Assembly (NCBI GenBank): GCA_033220425.1
Contig: CM065651.1
Span: 4,526,001 to 4,590,000 of the forward strand
DNA length: 64,000 bases
Reading direction: 5' to 3'
Source of the DNA: Lepraria neglecta
Taxonomy: Eukaryota; Ascomycota; Lecanoromycetes; Lecanorales; Stereocaulaceae
The position numbers were made by a program, and so were the translations under genes. Numbering within the stretch: the stretch's first letter is position 1; each line of letters opens with the position of its first letter. Shown here in pieces: positions 12,701 to 26,408 of the stretch. The notes under the pieces were generated by a model. That model searched no databases and was not told the origin of the DNA. It worked only from the letters and a program-made list of their open reading frames with translations.

Positions 12701-12960
12701 TCTTAGCCATTATCAGAAGATCTCTATTATCTATCTAATATATATATAGGTCTTTACTAGTAACAAGGTAGTATAAGGTATTAAGGAGTATAATCCACGA
12801 TAATATAGCTAGTTATAGGTAGCTAGATAGGCGAGGTTCTTAGGGGAAGAAGGCGAAGGTTTTCAGAAAGGGACAGGCTTCTTTAGCGTATTATTATCGT
12901 ATTATTTTAATTAATATAATATTAATATAAAATCGAGTTAGCTTAAAGACTATTAACTAA
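9720..12960 (-). pseudogene. Decayed ORF(s) of the giant element, unrecognised
   Basis: Minus-strand frames run for long stretches with stops that are mostly TAG. Examples are LLSKKTRPRLLSTSLPIPIY near 11.6 kb, VIGDLDTLGNILTPEEAY near 11.25 kb, and SVERWIIEDKIVYLNI near 10.1 kb. A possible start MSNSNIPTIAEDVSELSDSD is at about 9836. No domain is recognised. The frame has not been followed without interruption, so this may be more than one gene. Confidence 0.4.
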
Positions 12961-13599
12961 GTTAGATAGAAACTTAGCCGAGTCGGATAAAAGTCTATCC
13001 GAGTCGAACGAAAATTTCCTACCTTTTCAAATAGGTTGCTACCAGGACTATATCTCTAGCTATAGTTCTCCTACGTATAACGAATATCGCCGTTTCTTCT
13101 ATATCCTCGACGAGTATATACCGCCTCCGCCCTATTAGCCTGGGACCTCAAGACCTTAGATACTACCTACTCGAGTATCCATCGATGAATATATACGGAG
13201 CCGGACTTACTAGATTCATATTAATAATATATACTTTGCCGCCGGCTCTTAAGTTATACAGGTAGGATATAGAGTTACGTTATCAGCTTAACCGATTAAA
13301 TTAGTTCTTCGACTTGGTTAATAACGATTAGATACCTCCTTCCATTTATAATATGTCCTATAAAGAGAATCTCTACTAGCGGATATATATTAAGTTAGTA
13401 GAACTATATCCTCTATAGCGGCGACGGCGTTTAGATTTATTAGAGAAGACGAATCTAGGTTAGGAAAAGCGGCGGGTAGTATTAGCTAGGTCTTTATAGC
13501 GGGATTCTAGGATATAAATATTATATCGGTAATGTTAAGTTGAATAGTATAGTTTCTCTAGTCTCTAATTCGAATAACGGGGTCTACTATTTATAATAT

Positions 13600-15500
13600 T
13601 TAAACTAGTCCTTAAATTTGCTACTGGCAATACCTATAGGTTAATTCTATTATATTATACCTACTCTTACTAAGAGCTTTCTATCCGCCTATCTAGATAA
13701 TAATCAAATCAAGATCCCTTTACCTTATCCAGAAATACACCGTACTTATATACCTTCTATCTTTGCTATTACTACCGAATAACCCGCCTATAGTATCAAA
13801 TCCTATAGTACTTTATCCAGTCCGCATCTATATTTATACTTCTAGAGGTATAGGTAAGGGTAATACCGGTTTTAAAAACGTAGTTCGTAGGGGGAACAAA
13901 GTAATAATAGTTATCTCCTTGGAATATCTGTACGAATAATTTATCTCGTTTCCCGGAAGGTAAGGCTAAGCTACGCTATAGTCATTTATTAGGATAATAC
14001 CTTTTAAACTACTAGAGTAAGGTTAGTATAAAGCTAAGGCGAAATAGCGGAAGAGCTATAGACCTACTATCGCTAGAATATATATAGTAGTAGATAGCTT
14101 AGTAATTATAGATAGTTATTGCGGTCTTCCGACGATATCCTCCCTTAGTTTAATAATCAAATCCTTCAATATAACCAACTTCGGACTATTATTAACAAAA
14201 TATTCGATATAATAGATATAGATGCTAGCCAGCGGGTATTCAGTCTAGTCTTCTCTTAGATTAGCTAACTCTACAAAGTTTGTACGACCCTTGCCGCCGT
14301 TATATGAATCCCCCCTTCAAGCTTATCCGTATATAGAGATAGGTTATCGAGCCGAGCAAATCCTAGAAGGCTTAGGACTACAGTAGCGGCGCGTAGTTTA
14401 TATATACGTTTAAAGTGGTTAGTAGTTATTAGCGCAGGTATCTCCTTGCTAGCCTTATGAGCAATTACGTATTATCTAGTATATTTTACTTTCGCTTTAT
14501 CTTAGATCCTTTAATCCTTAGCGCGAAGAGCTATATTTTATACTAGTAAAGGCGGGTATATAATATAATAAATCTCGTAGGGAGGTAGTTATACTAGATC
14601 GGTAGTCCCAGAGATATCTTAAGTATATAGCGTCCGCTTTATATTAATTATCTTCGTCTACTATCGTAACTAATTACCTACTACTTTCGCTAGTATAATA
14701 GTAAGAACGATACCTGACTTCGCTACGCTAATATTCCGGGCGGCGCTATTCTTAATATATAGATAACTAATATTCTATTTATAAGCCGATAGATATATAT
14801 TATAATAACTCCGTAGCTTTAATCTCTCTAGTAAGAGATACTTATTATAATAAGGCGACGTTTTAAATTATTAGATGATTTTATATATATAGATTTCGAT
14901 CTAGATAGAGTCGGACGTTGGCGTTACCCGAGTCGAACATCTGTATTATCCGAGTTAACTAGAGTCCTTGATAGAAGCAATAATTTAGTTTAGATATCCC
15001 TAAACCAGAATCTCGCCTGTAGATAGCTCCCCCTATTAGAAAGCCTACTATCTTATCTAAGCTACGCAGTATAGCTAATGAATAAATAGTACGATCTTCT
15101 TTATTTTGCCGTTAGGGGCTATAATAGATAATAACCTATAGAGGTTTCGTGTATTCTATATAGACCGGTTTCCCTTCTATAGCTAAAACAATAACTCTAT
15201 ATACTACTACGTTTTCTAAGACTATTGCGGACAGTCCTCTACCTTAGTTATATTAATACTAGGGTAGTATTTAGTAGTAAGCAAACAGTAAGGTAGAGGT
15301 TAAAGTACTTATATCCTATCGCGATCCTCCTATTCTAATACCTCCAGATCTTTCGTAGCTACTCTAGCTACTACTACCCTACCTATCTCGATATTATATA
15401 ACTTCGGAACCCTACTATTATAGGCCTTACTAACCTTTAACGCCTTCTCCTTGTCCTCTTCTATAGTATCCCCTTCCTCCTCTTACTCCTTCTCTTCCTA
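13600..15500. repeat. Internal duplicated block, copy 1
   Basis: Diverged from copy 2 (17450–20050) but readily alignable. Both contain a plus-strand frame with NITNFGLLLTKYS-like and LRLANSTKFVRPLPPLYE-like peptides (LRLANS and PLPPLYxxPLQA are shared). Both contain minus-strand frames with ATKDLEVLEQEDRDRIQVLQ-like and QSQKTQQYIELLFQ peptides. The differences are transitions plus a roughly 670 bp stretch present only in copy 2. Confidence 0.75.
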
Positions 15501-15599
15501 ATTACTAGTATAGCTACTATTATTTATATCGGAACGGATAAGTATAGGATCGTTTAGAGGCCGGGTAGGAAATACTAGTAGGCTTACTTGATTAAGGGG

Positions 15600-16840
15600 G
15601 AGAATTCATAAGGCTTTAGGGCGGGGAATTTAGCGGGAGAGGTAGTAGAGTCTTCGCGTAGAGGATTCTATATATTATAGATTATATTCTTAGGTCGTAC
15701 TATAAGAGAAGAATATCTAGCCTAGTAAGGTTATATAGAGGTATAATAGGGATAGTAATAATAGGAAGAATAAAATATAAAGAAGTAGAGGCCCTTCGCT
15801 AAGTTAGAACGAAGAAGAATACTAGAGTATATAATTCAGTAGTATCGGTATACCGTAATTAACTAGGTTTACTAATATACCGCGGAAACGGACGTAAGGT
15901 GTGCCTATTGTTCAATATTTCATATAGGCCCGCCGTTTTACTAGAGTATAGTTAGTAGGAGTATAATCGAAGTAAAGTATAAGATATATACCTTATAGGC
16001 GCGTCTTAATATAAAACGAGATAGGATTCTCGCCTATATTATATATCTATAAGGTAGCCGCCTTGAATTTGCGGGCGTAATTAACTTCGATATCGTTTTT
16101 ACTAATATAATAAAGAATTCGGTCGGTCGAGCTATTATAGATACCGTCCTTGTGTAAGACCTCTTTAAATATTCTAAATTCGATCTCGTCTAATATAATA
16201 CTAGCTAGAGGTTTTTTCTCCTTAATAATATCGGAGGTAAAGAAAAGTATATTCGCTATTATCTCTATTAACCGGATATAGAATCCTATTTTACTAAAGG
16301 TAAGCGGATGCGCTATATATAGAGTACTATCCGTAGAGAGAGACAGTACGGTACACCTTCTATAATTACGATAGTGATTATAGATATTATTAATCTTTCT
16401 AGCTATACCTAATTTATAACTCTCTAGCTAGGGTTAGGGGATTCTAGGTATGAAAACGGAGGGAAATACTATTTCTAACTACTATAAGGCCTCGCTAAGT
16501 TTAGCCTAGTTCTCCGGTATCCCTAGGGATATACTAATAATATATCTCCTTTCTATCTCTTTCTTTAATACTACTTGAATCTCCTTATAGTAGGCCTATT
16601 CGACTATAAGGCCACGCGAAATAACCGAGACTATCTAATTCCTAGGGTTAGTATTTTCGTAGAATTCGGTAGAAGGTAAAGAGGCTAGAGAGGAGGGGAA
16701 AACGTTAGCGGCGACGGCTACGGGCTCGTACCGGTATTCTATAGCGGGTATATATATAATATATAGAGTATTGATTAATATATTAGTAGTAAGAGAAAGG
16801 AGTATAGGAAAGGATTAAAAGGTCGATATATAATATATAA
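15600..16840 (-). pseudogene. Decayed ORF of the giant element, unrecognised
   Basis: The minus strand reads as a nearly continuous frame if TAG is ignored. It includes CTVLSLSTDSTLYIAHPLTF, IGFYIRLIEIIANILFFTSD and KPLASIILDEIEFRIFKEVL. Its partner in the second half of the element is at about 20.4–21.4 kb in position, but I could not show that the two are homologous. No family is recognised. Confidence 0.4.
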
Positions 16841-17449
16841 AGAATAATTCCGTACTAAGCCTATAGTAATTAGCGTATAATAAGCGATATCCGACTCGAA
16901 CGCCAAGTATATCAAGTACTATTCGACTCGGATATTAAGAGTTATCCGACTCGAATACTATCTAATACTCGATATTATTCGACGCGTAGGCTGTTCCCTA
17001 TATAGTATCTATATTAAATACAGGTATAACTACTTGACTTTCGAGTAGGTTTCTCCCTTTATTTAATAATAGTCTTAGTTAAAAGAGTCTATATTAATAG
17101 AAAGGTATTATAAAGAAGATTATAACTTAAGATAATATATTATAAAGGAATATAGTAGCGTATATAGTTCGTATTAAATACGATTATAATCTAGCAAGTT
17201 AGGGCTATAAATTATATTCCCTCCTACAGCTTGTATTTAGTATATAAGTATATAGTATATCTAGATTTTAGTAGCGGATATTTAAGGAAGACTATAGCGC
17301 GAAATATCTACTAAAGATAGGAGAAAGCAAAGGGGAATAGCTAGTAATCTAAGTACTTTCAAGTCTTCCCGAACTAGTATAGATTAGATTTAATATTACT
17401 ATAGAAGGGTAATAAGAGTCTTATATCTATCTTATACGAAGTTAAAGTA

Positions 17450-20050
17450 CCGCTAAGTAGAAGAAAAGAAACCCGTAAAAGCGCGCCATTGCTTAGCTAG
17501 AAATATCTAGCTTATTTATACGCCTATTACCTTATTATATTATCTCTACTCTATTTAAATAATACCTTCTAATCTACTCTATATTCATCGTCCGTAATAA
17601 AGTAGTAGTTATATATCTTTAGATTTCGCTGAGATAACCGAACTACCCGCCTATTACACTAAATATTATAGAATTATATCTAGTCTATATCTATATTCAT
17701 ACTTCTAAATATACGGGTTAGGGTAATACTAGTTCTAAGGATACGTTTCGTAGAGATAAGGAAGCGCTTATTATCCTCTTCTTAGAATAGCTATATATAT
17801 AACTTATCTCGCTTCTCGGAAGGTACGGTCGAGCTATACTATAGCCATTTACTAGGAAAATGCTTTTTAAACTACTAGAGCAAGGTTAGTATAAGGTCAA
17901 GGTAGAATAGCGGAAGAGATATAGACTTACTACCGCCAGAATATATATAATAATAGGAGAACTAGTGAATATAACCAGTTTCTCTAGTCACCCGTAGATA
18001 TCTTCCCCTAGCAAGCCGATTAACTCTTTAAGTTTTACTAACTTCGGTGTATTACTGGTAAGTTCATCGATATATTTAGTATAAATACTATCTAGCGGCA
18101 TCTTAGCCCAATTCTATATTAGGCTAGCTAACTCTATAAAATCTATATAACCCTTTCCGCCGTTATATAAAGGCCCCCTTCAAGCTCGTCCTAAGTAAGA
18201 GTAAGGTAGTTACGCTAAGAGAATTCTAGAAGGCTTGGGATAATAGTGGCAGCGCGTAGCTTATAGGCGCGTTTAAAGTAGTTATTGATCGCTAGTATAG
18301 GTATCTCCTTGCCAGCCTTACAAGTAATTACATATTCTCTAGTATATTCGGCTTTTACTATATCTTAGATCCTCTAATCCTCAGCGCGAAGAGCTACCTT
18401 TTACTCTAGATTAAGTAAGTATATAATATAATAAGTCTCGTGCGGAGGTAGCTTAACAAGCTCGATAGTCCTATTAATATCTATAGTTATAGGCGTCCGC
18501 TTAATTTCGATAGAGTTTAAGATAGCCTTTATATCTATAATATTCTTATTATTCTTACTCTTATTAACTAGATTCTTTCGCTTTCGGTAGCTAGTAGTTA
18601 GTTTCCTAATAACCTCGACTTCGTTATAAGTTATATATCGATACTCTTTAACGGCGTACTACTAAGGCTACTCGATTATACAGATTATAGCTAAGTAGTT
18701 AGTTAGGTCGCGTATCTACGGTATAGCGGAGAAACCCTATACCCAGGGTAAAGATAATCGGTATATTTTTATACGCCGATCATCTATAGTATTCTACTCG
18801 TTCTCGTTATCCTCTAGTATTTTTACTAGGACTTAGGTACTAATCTTATCCTTGATGCCAAGGACTATCTTAGGATATTCACCCTTTACTATCCTTATCT
18901 TATAGAACTCGTTAATAAAGATCTAGCCGACACGGAAGTTATAGACGAATAGATACTTAGAGTCCTATAGTACTTCCTTAATATACCTATTATACGAGCC
19001 CTTAGTTATAAGGAGTAGAATATACTCCTATCTAGGTTTAGGTTTTCTATCCTTTTTATATCGAAGTAGTTTAGTATTTTCTAATATAAGTAGGGTAGCG
19101 TTAATATTATTATATATTTTGCCTATATAGGTATAGAAGTACTATAGCTTTAATATTGGATATTAAGTATTAATTATCTTCGTCTACTCTTATAACTAGT
19201 TACCTATCACTTTCGCTAGTATAATAACAAGAATAATACCTTGCTTCAGTACGCTAGTTAAATAGGCGGCACTTTTCTTAATATACGGATAACCGATATC
19301 CTATTTATTAGCAGAGGGATATATATTATTACCGCTCTATACCTTTAATTTCGAGGGTAGGAGATACTTAGTATAATAGATTAACGCTTTAAACTATTCG
19401 AGATTTTTATAATCCTACTTATATATTTCGAAAACCTCGCGCTATTATAAGGAGAGTTAATACTTAAGGATATATATAATAAAAATCGTCAGAGTCTAGT
19501 TCGAGTCGGATATCAGTATTATCTAAGTTAATAGCAGGTTTTATTAAAAGCTAGGAATAGATACGAACCTTACCAAAGCCGGGATCGTCTCTATTAATAC
19601 CCCCCCTGCCAGTAAGTACACCGGCGTATCTAAGCAGCGCAGTAGAGTTAATAAATATATAGTATAATCTTTTTCATCTTGCCGTTAGGGGCTATAATAG
19701 ATAATAACCTATAGAGGGTTCGTATATTCTTAATAGACTGGTTTCCCTTCTGCAGTTAGAATAATAACTCTATATACTACTACGTTTTCTGAGACTATTA
19801 TAGACGGTCCTCTACCTTAGTTATATTAACGCTAGGGTAGTATTTAGTAGTAAGTAAATAATAAGGTAGAGGCTAAAGCACTTATATCCTATTATAATCC
19901 TCCTATTCTAATACCTCTATATCTTTCGTAGCTACTCTAGCTACTACTACCCTACCTATCTCGATATTATATAACCCTAGAGTCCTGCCTATATAGGCCT
20001 TATTGATCTATAACGCCTTCTACTCGTCCTTATCTATTAAATCCCCTTCC
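17450..20050. repeat. Internal duplicated block, copy 2
   Basis: Same gene pair as copy 1, at an offset of 3.87 kb on the left side and 4.5 kb on the right. The extra segment, about 18.50–19.16 kb, reads on the minus strand as SLPWVQGFSAIPQIRDL and similar. Function is unknown. The 98-codon ORF at 20003–20299 (plus) lies on the opposite strand to the conserved frame and is not a gene. Confidence 0.75.
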
Positions 20051-20399
20051 TTTCTATTATTCTCTTCCTTATTATTTATACCGCTACTACTATCCGAGCT
20101 AGAGCTAATATCTATAGGCTCCTTTAGATTCCTAGTAGATAGACTAGTATACTTATTAGTAAGAAGGGAAGGATCGACGAAAGGCTTTAGGGTAGAGGGT
20201 TTAGTAGAAGAGGTAGTAGGGTCTTTGCCTAGAGGATCCTATATATTAGAGGTTTTCCCTTTAGGTCCTACCGTAAGAGAAGAATGTTTTAAGCGGTAGG
20301 AGAGGGTAAAACTACCTCGGTAAGGTTAATTTAGATAGGCCGTATTGCCCTCGATAGATACTATTACACCTGTTAGTTAATATCCTAACTATTAATTGA

Positions 20400-21300
20400 C
20401 GTAGTATAACTAACGGAGTGCCCCTCGCACGACACAAAGCTCGTAGCGCCGGTAACCACGTGAATATATATCGCGGATAGCATTTTATAGATCTTCGTTT
20501 ATAGTTACCTCTATAATCCTATTAGATATATAGATAAGGGTACTCCCCCAGGCATTATCTTCGGCGGTCTAGAATTTCTTGGTTTCTAGGAACTAGATCA
20601 GAGTATCGTAACTAAGTTAGTCCTAGAGCTAGTTAGTATTAGTAAGCGAAGTATTATATATAATATACCGTAGTTGGACAAGATAGAATTTATTATCGCG
20701 CGTATAACTAATTCTAAGGATAATATAAGGTAGGTAGGTATTATCTAGGGCTAGAGCTAGTATAAAGAATAGTCCAGTGTAATCGGGTTACTTAGTACGG
20801 GTATTATTGTATCTAGGCTTTTTTAAACTAAACGAGTCGTAAGACTCCTCTAAGGGTCGTTTACTAGTACGTCGGTTAGCTACTCTAGGTACTTTATTAA
20901 GTAGTCTTATAAATATACGTATTACTTCGTCTCTAAAAGGTAGTATATAGTCGGGTAGAATAAAGTTAGTAGTAACGGAGTTAAGGACCTTAGTAAAGTC
21001 CTGGCTAGAACCTCGAAGATTTTCGCCCTAAATAGCGGCACCCCGCAGGCGGTCTTTAAGTACTTAACGGAGGGTATTAAACAAGCTATTACTATACCGT
21101 AAGCCTCTACGGATATTAGGGAGGTTCTATAGGATTCCAGGCGGATTACTAGACTTTAGCCTACCAATAAGCGTATAGAAATTGGCCTCGGTTGGCGTAG
21201 GCTCTGGCGTTATATCGACCTAAGGGTCGATTAGAGAAGGACCGGCTATATTAGATAATATTATAGATAATTCTAATATATCTATAATAAGAAGAATAAT
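20400..21300 (-). pseudogene. Decayed ORF of the giant element, unrecognised
   Basis: The minus strand includes PTPTEANFYTLIGRLKSSNP, NFILPDYILPFRDEVIRIFI, a basic stretch RVANRRTSKRPLEESYD that could be a nuclear localisation signal, and YIIYNTSLTNTNQLQDQLSY. TAG stops interrupt it. The length and the basic patch suggest a DNA-associated protein, but that is inference only. Confidence 0.4.
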
Positions 21301-22689
21301 AATAGGACGAATAAAATAGGGAGAAGTTAAGGATTCTTCGCTAAGTTAGAGGGATAAAGTAGGTAATACGACTAGTAGGGTCTACACCGGGTTTTTATTT
21401 ATAATAGCGATTAGTTAGTAGTTAGTAAATATAATACTAGTAAGGTAAATACGTTACGAAATAGTTCAACACTTAATATAATTAGGCGATATAGACCCTT
21501 CTCTATAGAATAGTATATCAGAGTAGTTATAAGTAGGTAAGTTTAGCTATCGAAAGATTAAAAGTAGCGAGCTTTAATATAATAGATGAAGATATTAATT
21601 AAAAGCGGAACTTATATATATATAGTGCGTAGAAAGCGAACAGCTGATTTTAAATATACTATATCTAGCTTTATACTTAATACCTAATATCTAGTAAAGA
21701 TAGAGTATTAAAACTTATTATCTACTTGTAAAGATTAATTAGATTTCTTCTTCCGTTCTTCGAAATATAAGTCTTAATTAAGTACTCTATCATAAAAATA
21801 ATCTAAGTTCGACTTAGATATATATTTTGGTAATAGGGGTATATACTGCAAGGTTTGTAACTAATTATATTTCCTAATAAGATAAGTAACCGGGGCGTTT
21901 ATTAAATATATTATATAGAAAGAAAATCCCCTTAAACTATCTATTAATCAACGCCTTCTACAGGACGATACTCTACTATATATATATTATAATTTGATTA
22001 ATAGTAATAGTTAAAAACAGGCTATATAAGGCGACGTAAGGATAGATTTATCCTAACCTATAGCGGGTTAGCTTAAAGGATCTAGTAGCGAATATATTTA
22101 CTAATACCTGCCTAGACGCGTTGATCTCGATAATAATACCTCTATATTACGCCCGAGCCAGATGGATCGATAGTATAAATATTACTAGAAGCAGTGCAGC
22201 AGCGGAAGCGGCCTAACTAGGTATCTACTACGCTATAAGGGCCGGGACCCCAATTAGACGCGTAGGAGATAGGTACGCCTCGATAAAGATAAAGTCGAGG
22301 GCCCTATTTATAAACGCTAAAGAGACGAGGTCGACGTGATTAGTAATAGTCCCTGTAAGGGCGAAGGTAGATAAGTCCCCTAGGAGGACCTGACTATTTT
22401 AATAGATAACGATACTCTAGGGCGATTACTTAAACTCACCGACTCTACCAACGAGATCTAGTACTAGTAAGATAAGCTAGATATAGTACTCGATTAATCG
22501 AAGTCGATAACGGCGTTAAGTACTATAGGTATTATCTCTACCTTGACCGTTAGCTCTATAGAGTACTACCTATAGGAGCGAGGTACTAGGAGGCCTTTAG
22601 AGGAAGAGGACATAACCCTAGCCGAGTTATTATCTATACCCCTGTCCGAGTCGATATCCGAGTTGATACCTGAGTTGAACCCGGACTGG

Positions 22690-25270
22690 CACCCTTTCTA
22701 TTCAGAAGCTAATTATACCCTAGCTTTATAGATATATAACGCCCGACTATCTAGCGGTATAATAGATAATTTCTTTAAAGACACTCGATTACGACCTTTC
22801 TACAGACCCTATAGCTTTAACAGCGCTCTATAACTAAAAGCCAAGCTATATACTATAAATCATTCTGCTACTACTAGTAGATAGTCTCGGCAAGCGTTTA
22901 GTATCCTATCGATTCAACCGGACGAGATAACTAGAATATATTATATACTCTACTTTGATATAATAGGTATAATACGAACTCTTATCGGATATAAACCTTT
23001 TAATTCGAGTATTAACTATATACTAATACGCCAGCGAAACCTCGACGGGGGTCTAATCGTTAGTAAGATATATATAGCCCGCTAGTAGTAGGAGATACAA
23101 GATAAGCTCCCTAATAGCTTAATAGTAGTACCGGTTATAATATTGTTAGACAAGACCCATTTATTACGGACACACGGAGATTAACAGGCGTAGCCAGTCT
23201 ATATTACTATCGGTAACCTCGATCGAGGTATTCGGCGGGTACAGATTCGGCCGGGGATAATATTGCTTAGACTAGTACTATTAGTCTATAATAGTATGAA
23301 AGCCGAGGTATATTACTACGCTATAGGGCTTATAGTCGAGGGTAAGCCGGCCGAAATACGGATCTTACTTAATATACTAATAATACTCTTTTAAAGTACT
23401 TAAGGAGCTGGTACTAAAGGGGATCCTTATTATATATATAGACGGACGAATATAACAATACTACCTAATACTCGTGTCTATACTAGGTAACTACGAGGAA
23501 TAAGTTTTAATAACCTCGATCAAGAGTAGTAAATACTATCCGGTCTACTTAGTACCGCTAAATAAATAGGAACGACTATATCCTGAAAAACTATATCTAA
23601 AGCGAATACCTAAATAGACTATAGAGTAGTTATAGATACAAAAAACGTACGATAAGAATACGCCCAGGGTATTACTAGATATAATAGTATATAACCGGCC
23701 TAACTTCACAGATAGCCACTTCGCAGTTAACGTCTACTAACTATAGATATTTAATATATTATACTAATTAATGGTTAAAGGGCTATTAAACTACCTTCTA
23801 GACTAGCTTAGGGAGTATATCAGAGAGGGACGAATAAAGCTTAAGGTATAAGCCTTAATCGACGCCCGGTTTCGAGCTATACCTAAATTTACTAAGCTGA
23901 GGTAATTTCGGGAGTTTAGTAAGCTAAGCTAATAGATAGGAGAGGAGAGTAAAGAGATATTATAGATTATAATACCCGTCTTCACTCCTCTATTATCCGA
24001 AAAAAACCTAGATATACTATATATAGGACAAGCTATTATTGACTTTATTATACTTATAAGATACCGATCCTACGACGAAGCGATACTAGAATATATGAAT
24101 ATAGCGTTAGAAAGGATTAATCTACTTAAGGAGGTATTTTAAAAATATAGGCCAGTCAATAAGAAAACGGGCGAGCAAACTTTCAACTTTCCTAAATTCT
24201 ATAGTATCAGTTATTATATTAATATAATTAGATACTACGGTCTACCGGATAGATATAGCACCCAAGCCTCGGAAAGGGTATATCTAATATTACTAAAGAA
24301 TTACTATAACCGAATAAATAAGTATAAGGATTACTAGGAGCAATTAATAGAATATAACGAACGCTATATCAAGTTAATAATTATATAGGATATTAAAAAT
24401 TTCTAAGAGACGGAGCCTATATTACTTAGTTAGAGGAGAAAACAAGAAGACAAGAAAAGTATAAAGGCCGGGGTCCTCCTAGATCTATACTAACTAGGAT
24501 AGCGAGTAGATATAGAAGAGCGCTATATATTAAGATACCTATATAAATACGATAGTCGTTACTAGTAAACGGCGAGAGATATAGCTGAATAGCTAAATAT
24601 AGCTAGGTTTCTCTAAAGCCTAGCTGCGTTTCTTAAGGTATACCGAGCGAAAATACTAAGTAGAGGTAGTATAACCTTAAACCTAGATATTAATAGAAGG
24701 GAGGCAGACTACAGCTAGGTTAAGAGCTACCCGGTCTATATCTATTCGGGCCTCGTATATTAGAAGACTATAGGAGAGGACTCCTCTAATTTAGGACGTC
24801 TCTATAAGGATTTAGTAGTCTATAGACCTTATAAATATTTATAGTATTTTACCTAGCGCAGAGATTATATATAGGTCTAAGAATAAGACTATAAGAGTCG
24901 AAACCCGGAAACTATATAGGAGGGAAAGTTAGTCGGTAAGGTCTTAGTCATCGTAGAGGTAAAGGATCTTAGTAACAGGGACTTTAAGTAACGACCTACT
25001 TATATATAGGCTACCCTTATAGAAGTCTTTAATTATTAATATCTAGGGTAGGTATAAGACTACTATAGAATAGTCGAAGTTAAAAAGGTACGGGCGTCGC
25101 TTATACTTAATCCTCGAACGATAGGTACTCGCCGCTTCTATAGACTACTAAATATCGAGCGAAGTACTTATCTAGTACCGGGAACAGTTAGAGGAAAAGA
25201 GATATTCTATATTAACAGTTTTATCGACTAGGACTAATATACCACGATATATCACCCTAAATTCCTAATA
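22690..25270 (+). pseudogene. Plavaka-like transposase, RIP-inactivated
   Basis: The plus strand reads as one protein of roughly 860 codons, with TAG the main stop and sitting where the family tends to have Gln. Successive landmarks: NPDWHPFYSEANYTLAL (entry block WxPF), then VVPVIILLDKTHLLRTHGD with VYITIGNLDRGIRR (the core 'D-K-T…G…P-V-Y-x-T-x-G-N' block), then FTDSHFAVNVYQLQIF, FRAIPKFTKLRQFREFSK, YGLPDRYSTQASERVY, and the C-terminal block FYINSFIDQDQYTTIYHPKF. These match the order of blocks in fungal Plavaka transposases, relatives of the KDZ/CMC groups. The assignment rests on recognition of these motifs. RIP stops make it non-functional. Confidence 0.7.
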
Positions 25271-26408
25271 AATAATTCTAAGGCAGCGCGACGAATCTAC
25301 GCCAAATTCCTACTAAATCCTTCTCAGGCAACGCTATAAACCTAAGTAAAAACCCTTAAAAGGAAGAGAGATAATACTATAAATATATCTGGCTCGATAG
25401 AGCGGAAGAGACGCTGCTACTAACCGCCCTCGCCGTATCTAAAGTCAAGGCTTTAGTCTTAAGGAAAACCTCTAATATAAAGAACTAACCTATAGTTTTA
25501 ATTACTGTAGCGGTATTAATCCTCTCTTCGGTATATTTAATTATAGCTATATTATATTAGTAGGCTATATAGTATCTTACGCGTATAATATTTGCTTACT
25601 TCAGTATCGAGTCTACGGCCCTCGTACGTTACTAATATTCGGGTACTTCGGTAAGCTAAGGAGTAGGGAGGTTATTAAGCTTGTAGTATTATATATAAAG
25701 TCTATCGGGGAAGACAGGGAGCAAATTCGTTAGATATTAAGTATCTATAGCGATACTTTACTGAAATAATAGCGACGAGACTATAAACTACGAGAAGAAA
25801 TATTAAGAAACGTCCAGCTAAATATTTATCCGACTCGGACAGGGTAAACCCAAGTTAGATACTACTCGGATAGTATAAAACCCGAGTCGGACACTAATCG
25901 GACAAGGGCAAAAAAGGGCGAAATATATACGCCCCTGATCTACTAGAGTTTTACTAGATACCGCTAACAGTTCGGTAACTAGGTATCGTAACTCTCTATC
26001 TCGGTTATTTACTCGAATTATAAGGAGTAGAAGATATAGTTAGATTAGTAGATAATAGGTCGTTATAGAATCGAGGAAAGCGTGGTTAAATAACCCGTAA
26101 AGAAGTTGAAGAAGGATTAGTATAAGCGCGAGTTAAACTTATGTTGATATTACTAATAACGAGCTTTTATATACTGAAGGAGCTATCGGTAGTGGCTATA
26201 TTTTAAACGGATTGTATATATAGAAGACTTTATTTAGATTCGACTACCTACTTATATCTTGTATAGAAGATATATAGCCACTAATTAGTAGAAATATATA
26301 GACTATATAAGAAGTAATCAATTATAATAAAAGAAAACTGGCAGCTATATATTAGCAGCGTTGTATTATTGATTGAGCTAACAGCTGGCTGAACGTATAA
26401 TAGACATG

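Noticed and set aside
20003-20299. 98-codon ORF as a gene
   Set aside because: On the opposite strand to the frame conserved between the two internal duplicate blocks, and in heavily RIP-mutated DNA.
9500-26300. Reassigned TAG codon, because frames are open if TAG is read as Gln
   Set aside because: The surrounding genes use TAG and TGA normally as stops. The excess of TAG is explained by RIP turning CAG into TAG, as the repeat pairs at 43.6–48.2 kb show directly.
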